Positions 11,846 through 23,300 of a stretch of 64,000 bases of DNA are shown here, in pieces. Source of the stretch: Intoshia linei (Eukaryota; Orthonectida; Rhopaluridae); NCBI GenBank assembly GCA_001642005.1, contig LWCA01000007.1, positions 5,697 through 69,696 on the forward strand, read 5' to 3'. The notes below the pieces were generated by a model. The model did not search any database and had not been told where the DNA came from. It saw nothing but the letters and a program-made list of their open reading frames with translations. The translations under genes and the position numbers were made by a program. The stretch's first letter is position 1. Every line of letters starts with the position of its first letter.

Positions 11846-12802
11846 ATATATTGTTAACTTGTATAATATACTAATGTTGCTATTAAAATTCATTTTATAA
11901 TTTACTACATTATTGATTGATGTAGATTGACTGTTTTGTACTTTGTATAAACAGTGGCATGTCTGAAGAGGGAGTATTTTTTTAATTTTACTTACTAAAA
12001 AATTAAATAACTTACTATCACTTAACAGGTTATCATTACTAATGATTCATTACGTGTATCTACGAAACCTTTAAAGCAGAGATTTTAAAATTTGATTTAC
12101 CACGATCCATTTCGTATTAAATTGTCCGCTCATCATTAAAATGTAATTTCTAACATTTTAGACTGAATATTTTTTTTATATTTCAAAAAAATAAAAAATT
12201 GTAGGTTTTGACTTTAGATGCAAAATTATAACACAATTAACTTGAAAAACTACTATTGGTAGTTGTTTTTTTATATTCTAGTATTCTTGGTTTTGTTCAT
12301 TTTTTAAAAAAATTGTCAATTTCGGAATTGATCGTGAATCACGTGATGCAAATTTTTTATATAAGTTAACTGGAAAAAACTATTACCCGTGTTTTTTGTT
12401 GACATTGCAAGACTGAAGTTTCATTTTAAACATTAATTAAAATTGTGTAATTTGGTTTTAACGTTGTAATTTATGATAATTAAATTTTTTTAACATCTTT
12501 TAAAAACTGTCCTCGAATTTGTGTTTTTAAATACCTGGGACTGTCAGTTTTCTAAATAAATAATAACAAGCAGATAGTTTTAGCAAATTTTATGTTAATG
12601 CAAGTTAGAATTGCATGGTTTTCGATATAATTTAATGTGAAACCAGTTTCACGAAGTATATCTGTGTATCTGTGCTGAAATATTATTTAATTGTCATCCA
12701 CATAATTTTTATTACAGAAAGTAACCAAACAGGTTGTCGGTTCTTGGCATAGATTAATTTTATATATCGAATAATTAAAATAAATTATCGCTCTTTAAAT
12801 AT
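11846..12802. other. Intergenic stretch between DDI1 and QTRT1
   Basis: AT-rich sequence with no supported gene on either strand. It holds degraded pieces resembling the dispersed repeat family (about 12400-12560) and otherwise nothing I can name. Confidence 0.5.
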
Positions 12803-15800
12803 ATGAAAGTTAAGGATTTTGTCATTGTTGCTAAATGCCAACATACTAGAGCCCGGGTAGCTAAATTTCACTTACCACATGGAATAATAAATACACCCGT
12901 GTTTATGCCTGTGGGATCCAAAGGAGCAATTAAGGGTATTTTACCGGAACAATTGTCTAAAATCAACGTAGAAATTTTATTAGCAAATACGTAATATTTA
13001 TTTTTTGTACTACCGTAGTAATTTAATAATTGATAGTCAATACATATTACATATTAAATTTCATTCAACGTACACAATTAATACATTATTAATGTATTAA
13101 AATTTCAACTGTATATGTGTATAAATAGTGTGCGTATCTCTGTGGAGTCAGGCTCGAGAAGTGGTGGCTACTATATATGGCATTAATCATTTAATTAAAC
13201 TTGCGAATAATTTTTCTGGGATATTATGGTTGGTTCGGCTCTGTAACCAGTAACTCCTTATTTAATTTTTTTGTCACAATTAAATTTTCATTACCCTGAC
13301 TTAATCGTTTTGTACACTTATTTTATAGTTATCATATGCAAGAAATGCCTGGATCAGATGTTGTTAAGGAATATGGATATCTGCACAAATATATGAATTG
13401 GAATAAACCGATTTTAACAGTATATTTCTACGAATAATTTAGTTAATTTTAATTTTGGTGTTGTGATTTACTAGATTTCATACATTTATTTTGGTAAGTG
13501 ACAATGAATGTTACACATTTAAATGCACAATCCAATTTGATAACACTCTTATTATAACATTCTTTTTCATCTGACATCGATCGTAACATACATGTAATGT
13601 ATTGATTCACCAGTCGCTCCTTTTATAATCACTGACTTAATATTAGGCATAATCCAAAGTTAATTTAGGATAGCGGTGGATTCCAAATGGTTTCTCTATC
13701 TAAATTATCATCTGTTACCGAAGAAGGTAAAATTTCAATATTTTTGTATTTGATAATATAAATATTAATAGGTGTAATGTTTACTTCTCCGGTAGATGAA
13801 ACAAAAATGATGTTAACCCCTGAAAAGTCTATGGAAATTCAAAATAATCTAGGTACAGTTCCCGATTATTTAGAAAATACAAATTCTTACATTCTTTCCC
13901 TTTTAACCGGTCAATTTTAAATTTTAAATCACAACTTTGTATCTTCCCTGTCAAAACATTTTACCATTTTATTACCAATATTTTCTGTTTCATTAAAACA
14001 TGATTCTTTACGGTCAACTTTAGTATAATGTTGGTTGTAAATAAAGAAATTCTCCAGTTAAAACTAATTTAACTTAAATTTGAACTTTGAATAAATTTTG
14101 ACTAAAAAAATGTAAATAGAAAAAAATATATTACTTCATACTAAACTCCGTTTTACTACCAACAAAGTTAATTTTACAATCAGCAAATGTAAAAATATGA
14201 TAAAGAAAAATAGTAAAGTAATATAAGAATAAAAAAAGTAATACGAGAGTCGATTCTACAATACTCGATATCCGAAAATCAAAAATGGGCTCTGTGTCAC
14301 ATTTAGAATTTATCCGTAATGACATATATCCCTAGTCACCAGTCTACGGGACTGGACGTGACAATGTAAATTTGAAACACCAAATAGTTTATTTTGGAAA
14401 AATAAACACAATTTTACAAAAATTTCGTTTTGGCCGAAGAGGGTTCGGTTCTTTATGTTGTATGATTATTTTTTTATGTCAATTTCAATTACGACTTCAA
14501 AGCAAAAAAAATAAATATATTTCAGTTGTCATACATTATAATAATAATTTTAATAATTAAATTAATAAAATAAAAATTTAATATGGGTTTCTACTTAAAT
14601 TAGTGTGACCAGAAAAAAGGCGTACTATCACTTTTAGTATATTTGGAATAAATTTTAAGCCGAAAATTTTTATTCGTCATCATAGATAAGTAGTTTTGGC
14701 TTTACATTTATCATCAAATAAACTAAAATTGATAGTACGTCTTTTTTCTGGTCACACTACTTAAATCCAACCATTTTTACTAAAAATCAAAATTTACTAA
14801 CCCTTTAGGATAAATTCCTGTTTTAACAAACCTTAAGGGAAAAATCCAATTTTACCAACCCTAAAAGGAAAAATGCAGTTAAGGTTTATAGTTTTTAGGG
14901 ATAGGTAAGACTGAATTTTTCCCTAAAGAGTTGATAAAAGTGGGTTTTAGCCTTAAGGGTTGGTAAAATTGGAATTTTTACTTAAGGTTTTGTGAAAATG
15001 AATGTTTCCCTTAGAAGTTTGTAAAAGTGGAATTTTCCCTAAATAGGTTGGAAAAGTGTATTTTAATTATTAAATAGGTGCCGATATCATTATGCAACTT
15101 GATGACGTCATATCTAGTAGAATTTCTGGAGAAAGAGTAAAAATTGCCATGAATAGGTTTATATTTAAAATTATTGTACATTTTAATATAAATATTAATT
15201 AATCCGTGTTATAAAGATCAATACGTTGGTTGGACAGATGTTTGAAAGCTCATAATAGAAAAGACGATCAATTGTTATTTCCAATAGTCCAAGGCGGGTT
15301 AGACAGTGAATTAAGAAAATTTTCTGCTCAAGGTAAGTTGATGTGATTAGAGCTGTGGAGAGGGGACTAAGGGTGATATGACGAGGCCTACTATTCTAAA
15401 TTAATATTTAATGCTAAAAAACGTTTTCGTAGGGTGATTCGAACTTTTTTACTCCATAAGGTAAAACTGAAAAAAATATGGCTGTCGATGGATTAAACAA
15501 TTGATGGGGAACCAATGTTTTTTCAATTTTTAGATGGCCCGGGCCACTGTTAATTCTTCACAGCTCTGGCTGTGGTAATATTTAATGTATACGTTTTTAG
15601 AATTGGTAAAACGCAATACTCGAGGTTATGCAATAGGTTTTTTTTAATAGGTTTCAATAAGTGGTTTTTTCCGATCTCGGGAAATAAACATTATGTAAAT
15701 TATGTTAATCTATTAACTTGTACTTGTATTAAATAAAATCAATTAATAGGTGGATTAAGTGGTGGAGAATCAAAATCTGATTTTTGGAAAATGGTCAGTA

Positions 15801-17206
15801 TCAGTATATTAAATTTACCAGAAAATAAACCTCGGTATGTGATGGGTGTCGGTTATGCTGAAGATATAATTGTCAGTGTAGCTTTAGGTGCCGACATGTT
15901 TGATTGTGTTTCACCTACTAGAATGGCAGTAAGATTTTTTCATTTTGTCACTTATCAGGTTAATGGTCTTTCTAAAGTGTTACAAGTTGGACAAGTTCTT
16001 TCAGGGATCTATTCACCGATAATATATAACTACCCGTGGATGATTTCTATAATACACTCTTAAAGTGTTGTCGTGGAGAAATATATTTAATTTGTGACAA
16101 TGATGTAATGAGTAAAATTAATTTTTTAAATTAAATTTTTTTTAATATCATAACTGTCATATTCAGGCCCTTTTATATATTGATAGTCATCTGACTAAGA
16201 GATGTGTGGCATTACTAATCGTTTACTAAAGAAAATAAGGGAAAATGATCGGAATGGTAGATTCTGCTTTGCCCTGAAGGTTTACATGAATAATATTGAT
16301 AATATATGTGATATATCAAAGTGTTTTTATTTTTGAATGTCTGGTTAGACATTCAAAAACGGTTTTTAAATTTTAAATTTGACAACCCACTGACATAAAT
16401 TATTTTTAGAGATTTGGAAACGCGTTAGTAGATAATTACGGCTCAATATCCCTCAAAAAAAGAGAATACGCATTAGACAAATCTCCGATAGACTCAAATT
16501 GTGACTGTTTTACTTGTCAAAATTACACCAAAAGTCAATTAAATAATATGATTGGGAAAACTTCCGATAGTTGCACTTTTATATCTATTCACAATCTAAC
16601 ATATATGGTAATTTTGTGTAGTGTCAAAAATATAAATTTATTCAATCATGATTTATTTTATGAAAATATGAATATGATCGCAATACTTCCAGAACATTGG
16701 CCTACCCACTGAACCCATAATTTTTAATATACCACGAAAAACATTTGAGAAACATGCTTGTAAGGACCGATTTAAAAATGGATAATTTGGTACGGCCCTC
16801 TAAATCTAATTCAAATTAATTTATTATAATTAGAAAAATGTTTAGATAATTTTTCCGGTTCGATTAATTTGATTTTATTGTAAATTAACTGTCCACGGAG
16901 TAAGAAGTATAAAAAAGTGTGGCAACCCCTCGCTTAAATAATGACTAATTTACCGGGTGGGTGGGTTGTTGCCATATAATTTATTGTTTAATTTCAGTAG
17001 TAAATTTTTCAGCAACTAAAAAACAAAGATGCAATAAAATAATTTAAAACTTGTATTTTTAGATGAATTTAATGTCTAGAATTCAAGAAAGCATAAAAAG
17101 TGACAATTTTGTAAATTTTGTAAAAATGTTTATAAAAACCCGATTTAAAACTACCCCAAAGTGGATATTAGATGCTTTCAATTCAATGGGAGTGAACTTG
17201 CACTGA
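12803..17206 (+). CDS. QTRT1: Queuine tRNA-ribosyltransferase catalytic subunit 1
   Basis: Swaps guanine-34 for queuine in tRNAs with GUN anticodons. Ten exons: 12803-12990, 13329-13419, 13669-13726, 13772-13852, 15078-15156, 15217-15332, 15601-15636, 15750-15928, 16410-16607 and 17063-17206; 389 residues, close to the human length. Seen in order: [33 protein letters not shown] (Asp94), [44 protein letters not shown], and [12 protein letters not shown] with the nucleophile Asp. The zinc site is Cys307, Cys309, Cys312 and His337. Exon 7 is only 36 bp. Intron 4 is 1.2 kb and contains a 157-bp MITE plus a degenerate array. The enzyme normally pairs with QTRT2, which is not in this window. Confidence 0.95.
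14602..14758. mobile_element. 157-bp MITE with 28-bp terminal inverted repeats
   Basis: The left end AGTGTGACCAGAAAAAAGGC (continuing CGTACTATCA) is mirrored at 14731-14758 with very few mismatches. Flanks ACTTAAATT (14593-14601) and ACTTAAATC (14759-14767) form a 9-bp duplication with one mismatch, or an 8-bp one. It lies in intron 4 of QTRT1. A 9-bp duplication would fit Mutator-like elements; 8 bp would fit hAT. A decayed relative of its right end is visible near 57935-57970. Confidence 0.85.
14760..15075. repeat. Degenerate array in both orientations within QTRT1 intron 4
   Basis: About 40-bp units of the form CTTAAGGGAAAAATCCAATTTTACCAAC read forward up to about 14880 and then in inverse form (GGTTGGTAAAATTGGAATTTTTAC) to 15075. 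The two halves could fold into a long imperfect hairpin. Confidence 0.6.
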
Positions 17207-17379
17207 ATTGGAAACGTTTTATTAAAATTATAACAATGTCTAATAAAATATATATAAAAACTAAATTTCTGTTACGAGCATGACGTCATTGTCATTAGAT
17301 CTGGATAATCGTGGTTCGTTGTTTAATTTTTCTACTTCAAGAGGTATCTAAACGATAAATAAGATTGTTAAAAAAAAAT

Positions 17380-19143
17380 TTAAACATTTTTAAGTCTTCT
17401 GACAAATAAAGGTATTTTGGATATATATTTTTTATTTGGAGAAGAGTTGTCCGATTCTGAAGCGTGACTAGTAAATGAACCATCATGGTAGCCGTTATCC
17501 ATAGGTTGAACGTTTTTTATCTTTGATACAAATTGAATATTTTGGTGATTTGGGGAGTCATTTTTTCTCTTAATTTCAGTAGTGAGAATAACTGGAACCG
17601 CCTCAATGTCCGTTTTACCGTCAGTAGATACACTGTTTTTATCAAATTCAAAATGAGAATTAGTGTGATTGGTATTTGTAGCACATCTATACGAATATCG
17701 GCTGGAATGGTCTCGTGAGAATGTACTACTGGTGAGACTTTTGTGAGATTCGCGAGATTGAGTTTTATTGCACTCGTAACCACCAAAACTTTGAGTTCGT
17801 TTTTGACCTACGGAGGTGCAATAATCATACGAAGGATTAACAAATTTGTAATTATTTGGAGTAGAGGTTTTTGAAGGAAAATATTGTTTAGAGGGGTTTT
17901 TATGATTGATTGGATCACTGGAAACTAAACTAGTGTACTCGTTCAAATGAGTATCTGAAATGTATTCAATGTTTTGCTTTCTCAGAGTAGTTTGGTCGAT
18001 ATCGTTGTCATATTTTCTCATTGACTCGCGTCTAGAATATCTTCGACTAGGTTTTCTCTTTATTTCGCCCGTTTTGCGTTTTGCCTGGTGTTGGAGTATA
18101 GTAGTTTGGTATTCAGTTCGGCCACTAAATCGAAATTTCGAACCTAGACGTAAGAAGTTTTTCTTGGGTAGTTTAGGTTGCGGAGCTATCAAGAGTCTGA
18201 AAAAGGAATGGTGTTCTATAGCTCTATTCCATAATTTTTTACATATTTTGGTTTTTGGTAATCTAAACACAAAAACGTGCTTTGCTTCGTCAACTTCGTC
18301 GTTGGAAATGATATTAAATATCAATTTTTTGTTTTTGCAAGATAAATTTAATATATTTGACCAAAAAAAGAGACCAATTTTCTTGAGTCCATCATAAATT
18401 AATACACCAACTGGGGCTAATCCTAGTTTATACCAATTACCATCTTTCCCCAACACATTGTAAAAATCAACACCATACATGTCTAGTTTGGAAGCCCTGC
18501 TCAAGTAGGCTAATTCGCATTGGTTGGGTTTCAAACCAGCCAATTCCTTATATTTTTCGTAGATTGAATATTCCATGGATTCGTTCTGATTGGGGTCGAA
18601 TCGAAATTCTGACACGAAAAAGGGAGTGTATTCATTTTCCCAGTCTCCCAGTTCAGATTGAAGGGACAGTGCTGCTAATTCTACCGACGTGTCGAATGGG
18701 CATTTTAAACTACCAGTGAGTATGTCATTTTTTATTTGTAAATACATCAGATATTTCGTAATGTCATCGTGTAAGTTATTGGGTTCCGATGAATAAAATT
18801 TTACTTTAAATTTTAGGTTAATTTGGTGATTTTCTATATATTTTATTTGTTTCACCACTTTTCTGTCTGGGTCCAACCACAATTTGCTTGAAGCGTCTGA
18901 ATTATCCACACATAAACCGAAAAAACTACATTCTTCCAAGTCTAGATAATCACATAAACTTCTTAATAAATCTATAGTTTTCGTGTTTTTGCGTATTGTC
19001 GTTCTATATTCTGTAAAATCCAACAAACGAACATTACAGTGATAATCGTCATATTTGTTTTCCTTGTCTCTCTCTAGTGGACTTGTCTTTGGCTCTTTTT
19101 TATAATTTCTTCTACTAAAGTATCGTATCAATTTGAAAGCCAT
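17380..19143 (-). CDS. EPB41L5: FERM-domain band 4.1-like protein 5 (Yurt family)
   Basis: Membrane-cytoskeleton linker of the EPB41L5/Yurt type, acting in epithelial polarity and adhesion. It reads as one exon of 587 residues. The FERM domain covers about 35-320: VKFYSSEPNNLHDDITKYLM, DILTGSLKCPFDTSVELAA, GVLIYDGLKKIGLFFW, VFVFRLPKTKICKKLW and AIEHHSFFRLL. The FERM-adjacent segment follows (FLRLGSKFRFSGRTEYQTT and KPSRRYSRR). The remaining 220 residues are Ser-rich and probably disordered. The basic start MAFKLIRYFSRR resembles vertebrate EPB41L5. EPB41L4 relatives cannot be excluded. The gene is convergent with QTRT1, 173 bp away. A FERM gene without introns is unusual beside intron-rich neighbours. 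Confidence 0.88.
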   Translation of the reverse strand: MAFKLIRYFSRRNYKKEPKTSPLERDKENKYDDYHCNVRLLDFTEYRTTIRKNTKTIDLLRSLCDYLDLEECSFFGLCVDNSDASSKLWLDPDRKVVKQIKYIENHQINLKFKVKFYSSEPNNLHDDITKYLMYLQIKNDILTGSLKCPFDTSVELAALSLQSELGDWENEYTPFFVSEFRFDPNQNESMEYSIYEKYKELAGLKPNQCELAYLSRASKLDMYGVDFYNVLGKDGNWYKLGLAPVGVLIYDGLKKIGLFFWSNILNLSCKNKKLIFNIISNDEVDEAKHVFVFRLPKTKICKKLWNRAIEHHSFFRLLIAPQPKLPKKNFLRLGSKFRFSGRTEYQTTILQHQAKRKTGEIKRKPSRRYSRRESMRKYDNDIDQTTLRKQNIEYISDTHLNEYTSLVSSDPINHKNPSKQYFPSKTSTPNNYKFVNPSYDYCTSVGQKRTQSFGGYECNKTQSRESHKSLTSSTFSRDHSSRYSYRCATNTNHTNSHFEFDKNSVSTDGKTDIEAVPVILTTEIKRKNDSPNHQNIQFVSKIKNVQPMDNGYHDGSFTSHASESDNSSPNKKYISKIPLFVRRLKNV

Positions 19144-19656
19144 TTCAAAATCAAATTTTTTCGCGTTAATTCGAAATCATCAGACTATCACTAGTTACTG
19201 TTCAATTAACACTGCTTGGATACAATATTTTTGTATCAACAATATCCAGTGTGACTTGATCGATTTAGATTCATACTCACGCATCAATTGGACTGTAAAT
19301 TTTAACGCAAAATTAATTCATATTTAGTATTTAATTTCACAATCTAATTTTAAAAATAATAATAATCGTGTCCGTTTTAATAAAAATTTGAGATTTTTAT
19401 GCATGAATGACTTTATCAATCAAATGCAAAATAATTTCAACAATGTCTCGAATTATAAGTTAATGTCAATTTGAATTTAATTATAATTCAGGTGAAGTCC
19501 ATTTTTCAATTAAAATTTACTCAGTAGTCAATAATTGTTACGATAACTACTATCGGTATACAATGTATTTGTTGATTTCGACGTGGGAAAATTTTAATTG
19601 ATAAAACAATTTATCGGTTTTAGTTGTATTTTACTCTAATGATCAGAGTCTAATCT

Positions 19657-20169
19657 AGTGCTTCTCATGGGAGTGACTGGTCACCCCAAATAGGTGAATA
19701 TTTTTATGGGAGGGTGAATAGGGGTGAATGATAAATTTTTAACAAATTTTATTTAATTTAGTTAAATATGTGAAAAACAAAAATTTTACCAACTCTTAAA
19801 GAAAAAATCCCTTTTTACTAATATTTTTTTGAAAAATCGTATTTTACCAAACTTTTAAATAAAAAATGCTGCTATCAGATCCCAAAAATAAAAAACCCAA
19901 TTTTACCAACCCTTAAATAAATAATCCCCTTTTACCAATATTTTTTTGAAAAATCCAATTTTAACAAACTTTTACATACAAAAATAAAATGATGTGATCA
20001 TGAGAAGATTTATGTGTATTTAAATTTAATCAATTCAGTAAACTTTACAAGTGCAAATTGTGTATTTCTACACCATTATGACATGTCATAATAATTGTTT
20101 TATTGGGGTGAGTACAACAAAAATATGTGCCGCAGGAAGTGAATGCTTAAAAAAGTTTGAGAAGCATGG
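19657..20169. mobile_element. hAT-type MITE, 513 bp, with internal array
   Basis: Flanked by the 8-bp duplication TCTAATCT (19649-19656, 20170-20177). Ends AGTGCTTCTCA and TGAGAAGCATGG are imperfect inverse repeats. The interior (19780-19985) carries degenerate units with TTTTACCAA and AAAAATCC. It lies between EPB41L5 and PMVK. Confidence 0.8.
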
Positions 20170-20323
20170 TCTAATCTAACGTAAGATTTAATGTCAAAGA
20201 TACATTGACAATTTTGAATGCATCTCCATTTTATAGTTTTTATGATAAACAATAGTAAACCAAACAAGTAGATCTACGTGTTTAATTTAAATTAAATTTA
20301 TAAAATCTAAATTAATAGTGTTC

Positions 20324-23300
20324 ATGCAACTTCCGAAACTAGTAATTTTAATTTCTGGGAAAAGAAAATGCGGCAAAGATTTTTATTCCAACGTTCTGAC
20401 AGAAAAGTAAGTTTCTATGTTAATTTTAATTGATATTAATATAAAATAAATTCAAATTAACTTTTAACGTTTTAACAACTTATTCATTTCCATGTCATTT
20501 ATTGACAGTCATTATGGAAACAAATGGAACACAAGAATGAAAAATAAAACCATAAATAAACATCTATAAATATTATCGTTTTTGACCATGAAGGTTTAAC
20601 TTTGTGTCATTGAAATTTTTTATGTGTTAACTGGCAAAAGATGTATCTTTTTTAAAATTCTAAGACTCTTTCATTTAAAAAAAAGATAATTGCGGTTTTT
20701 TACATTGAAGGAGTTAATTTCTGATGAAACCTCAAACGCGAAAAACTGTATTAGAAATTGGTCTTTTTAAAATTCTATACATCTTATTTTCTTAAATAAA
20801 CTAGAACAGACAGACTAAAAGACATGCATATTTAGCTAATTTACTTTATAACTTGTTTCCGCTTGGGACCAAAACTATGACTTGCGGTCCGTCAGATTCA
20901 AATAATATATAAAAAAAATTTTATCAATTTTTTTTAATTTTAGAATTTTTAAAATTTATTACAGCGCTGCCAGTAGTGATTGTACCGGGACAAAATTCTC
21001 GGGATTTCCCGAAAAAAAGTGATACATACCTGTATTTTATTTATGTTTGTTATTACTATGAAAATATGATTATATTTTTATATACCAAATATTATAATAT
21101 TTAAAATTTACCATTTCAAAAATCCCACCACTAATAAAATTTAATCAAAAATACCATTTCAAGCTCTCATGCAAAAATTGACTTACACCGATATTCTTTT
21201 AAATAATGCGATGTTACGAAATCTTATGAAAAAAATCCACTTCATCAAACCACAAATAAAAAATCTAATTTTCCAGCCCTTAATGGAAAAATATCCTTTT
21301 TCCAATACTTTTTTTAAAAACCTCTTATTCCAACCACAAATTACTAACGCTTAAGGGAATTATCCTCATCTTCCAATATTATTTTAAAATATATTATGAG
21401 TTATTACGAACTGGAACGCTATCATTAAGATGTTAAAATTAAAGGAATTATTAAAGGAAAATTAAATTTGAAGTTTATATGACCGTTCAACATACGTCAA
21501 CACAACATGATAGAAATTTCTCTACTGCTTCTAATTTCGTTACAAAACGAAAAACGCAGAACGCGTTTAAAAGACGAATCTATCAATATTATGTGTGTTT
21601 TAAAACACTTTTTCAACAATCAAAAATAAATAAATTTTTTTCTAATTAAATTTGTAAATTTCAATCTAGATTCGTGTTATTTCATTAATTAAATTTTTTT
21701 TTTTTCTAAAATTAATTAAGGCCTTTAAAATTTTTAATGCTTCTATATTATGTATGAATAAAATTTTTTTATTTTTCTTAGAAAATTTTATTTTTAATTT
21801 CTCGGTTTTCGACTTTTGTCATTTTTCGGGAAATCACAATGACTAGTTGCCAGATGTTGTCAATTCACGCTAACGCCTAGACGACCGCTATATTATTTTT
21901 TAAAAAATCTCATTAATATAAATTAATAAAAAATACCATCAGAGAAAAATCTACTTTTATCTACCGACATTTTTTTGAAAAATCCGATTTTACCAAATGT
22001 TATGAACAACAACTTCTTAATTTAAAACCCAAAATAAAAAATTCCATTTTACCAACCTAAATTAAAGGGAAATTCCCCTTTTTCCATTATTTTGTTCAAA
22101 ATTCCGATTTTATCAAATCTTACGAACAACAACTTCTAAAACAAAACCCAAAATAAAAAAACACGATTTTACCAAACCTTATGAGAAAAAACGTTTTATT
22201 TTATCATAAATATTATATATTTCATGTTTCCTTATATGTTGAAATGGGGATCTGTATTACGGATTCAGTACATTATTTGAATCGGGAACCACTGCTTTAT
22301 AAGAAAGGATGATAATAATAAATTGGAAATAATAACTCCCAAAAATTATAAATAAACGGCGTGCATTTATCGCGGTATTTTTCTTATTGATTTGTCAGTG
22401 GAAACATTGATTTTTCAGTATTGTAGATGGTTTGTCAGTATTTTAGGTGCCAATTGACAAGGTGTCAGTATAAATAATTGATTTTCAGTATTTAAAGGGG
22501 AAGGGCAGTAAAAAAAATTATTTTGTCAGTACTTTACATATACTGTCAGTATTTAAATTGAATGACAAATTTCATAAAAAAATATTTTTTGGTGTGAACA
22601 CCAGAACCGTTTTAAGGCATGGGCTGTATCCCAGGGTTACTCAATAAAAAGACCCCCAAATTAATAAAAGTACTTTACATTTATATCTTAAAATGCTTCA
22701 CATTTATATCTTAAGGAACAGTTTATAATTTTTGAAGTGTGAGAATTCAAATAGCTAGAAAGAATCTTGAGTAAACTAAATGTGATGTCGAATGATAAGT
22801 TGAATACTTCATGTGATAATCTTACAGCAGTTTATAGCAAAGATTTGGAAAAAAATGATTTAGTAATAGAATGTCAACAATTTGAACATTATACATATCA
22901 AAAATGTTATTGCTTGTTTTTTCCCAATCAAAATAAAGTTATAAAAGTTGATAAATTGGAATCACCATTTCCTAATATTGAACTCTACATGAAAATGTTT
23001 GCTTCAACGATGGTTGCAAATTGCAATATGAATGTAAAATATGTTTTTCTCAACTAAAAATAATTAAGAATGAACTTCGAAATTGCTTAGATCATCCTCG
23101 TTTGAATGCGCTCTCCTTAATGTATATTGAGAATGATATTTCGAATGATATTAGTTTTGACAATATCATATCTGATTTCTCTCAGAAAAAAGTGAGAAAA
23201 CAACATTGATGAAGAATTGTCAAGAATTTTTTGTGACTGCATGGTGCATATTTTCAAATGAAAAACTAAACTTTGTTCATTAATTAATGTAAGTAGGTTT

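Noticed and set aside
15340-15580. Candidate hAT MITE with AGAGCTGTGGAGA and CACAGCTCTG ends in QTRT1 intron 6
   Set aside because: The ends look inverted but no convincing 8-bp duplication flanks them, so it is not listed as a feature.
17960-18397. 145-codon plus-strand ORF within EPB41L5
   Set aside because: Antisense shadow of the FERM gene, with no codon or domain support.
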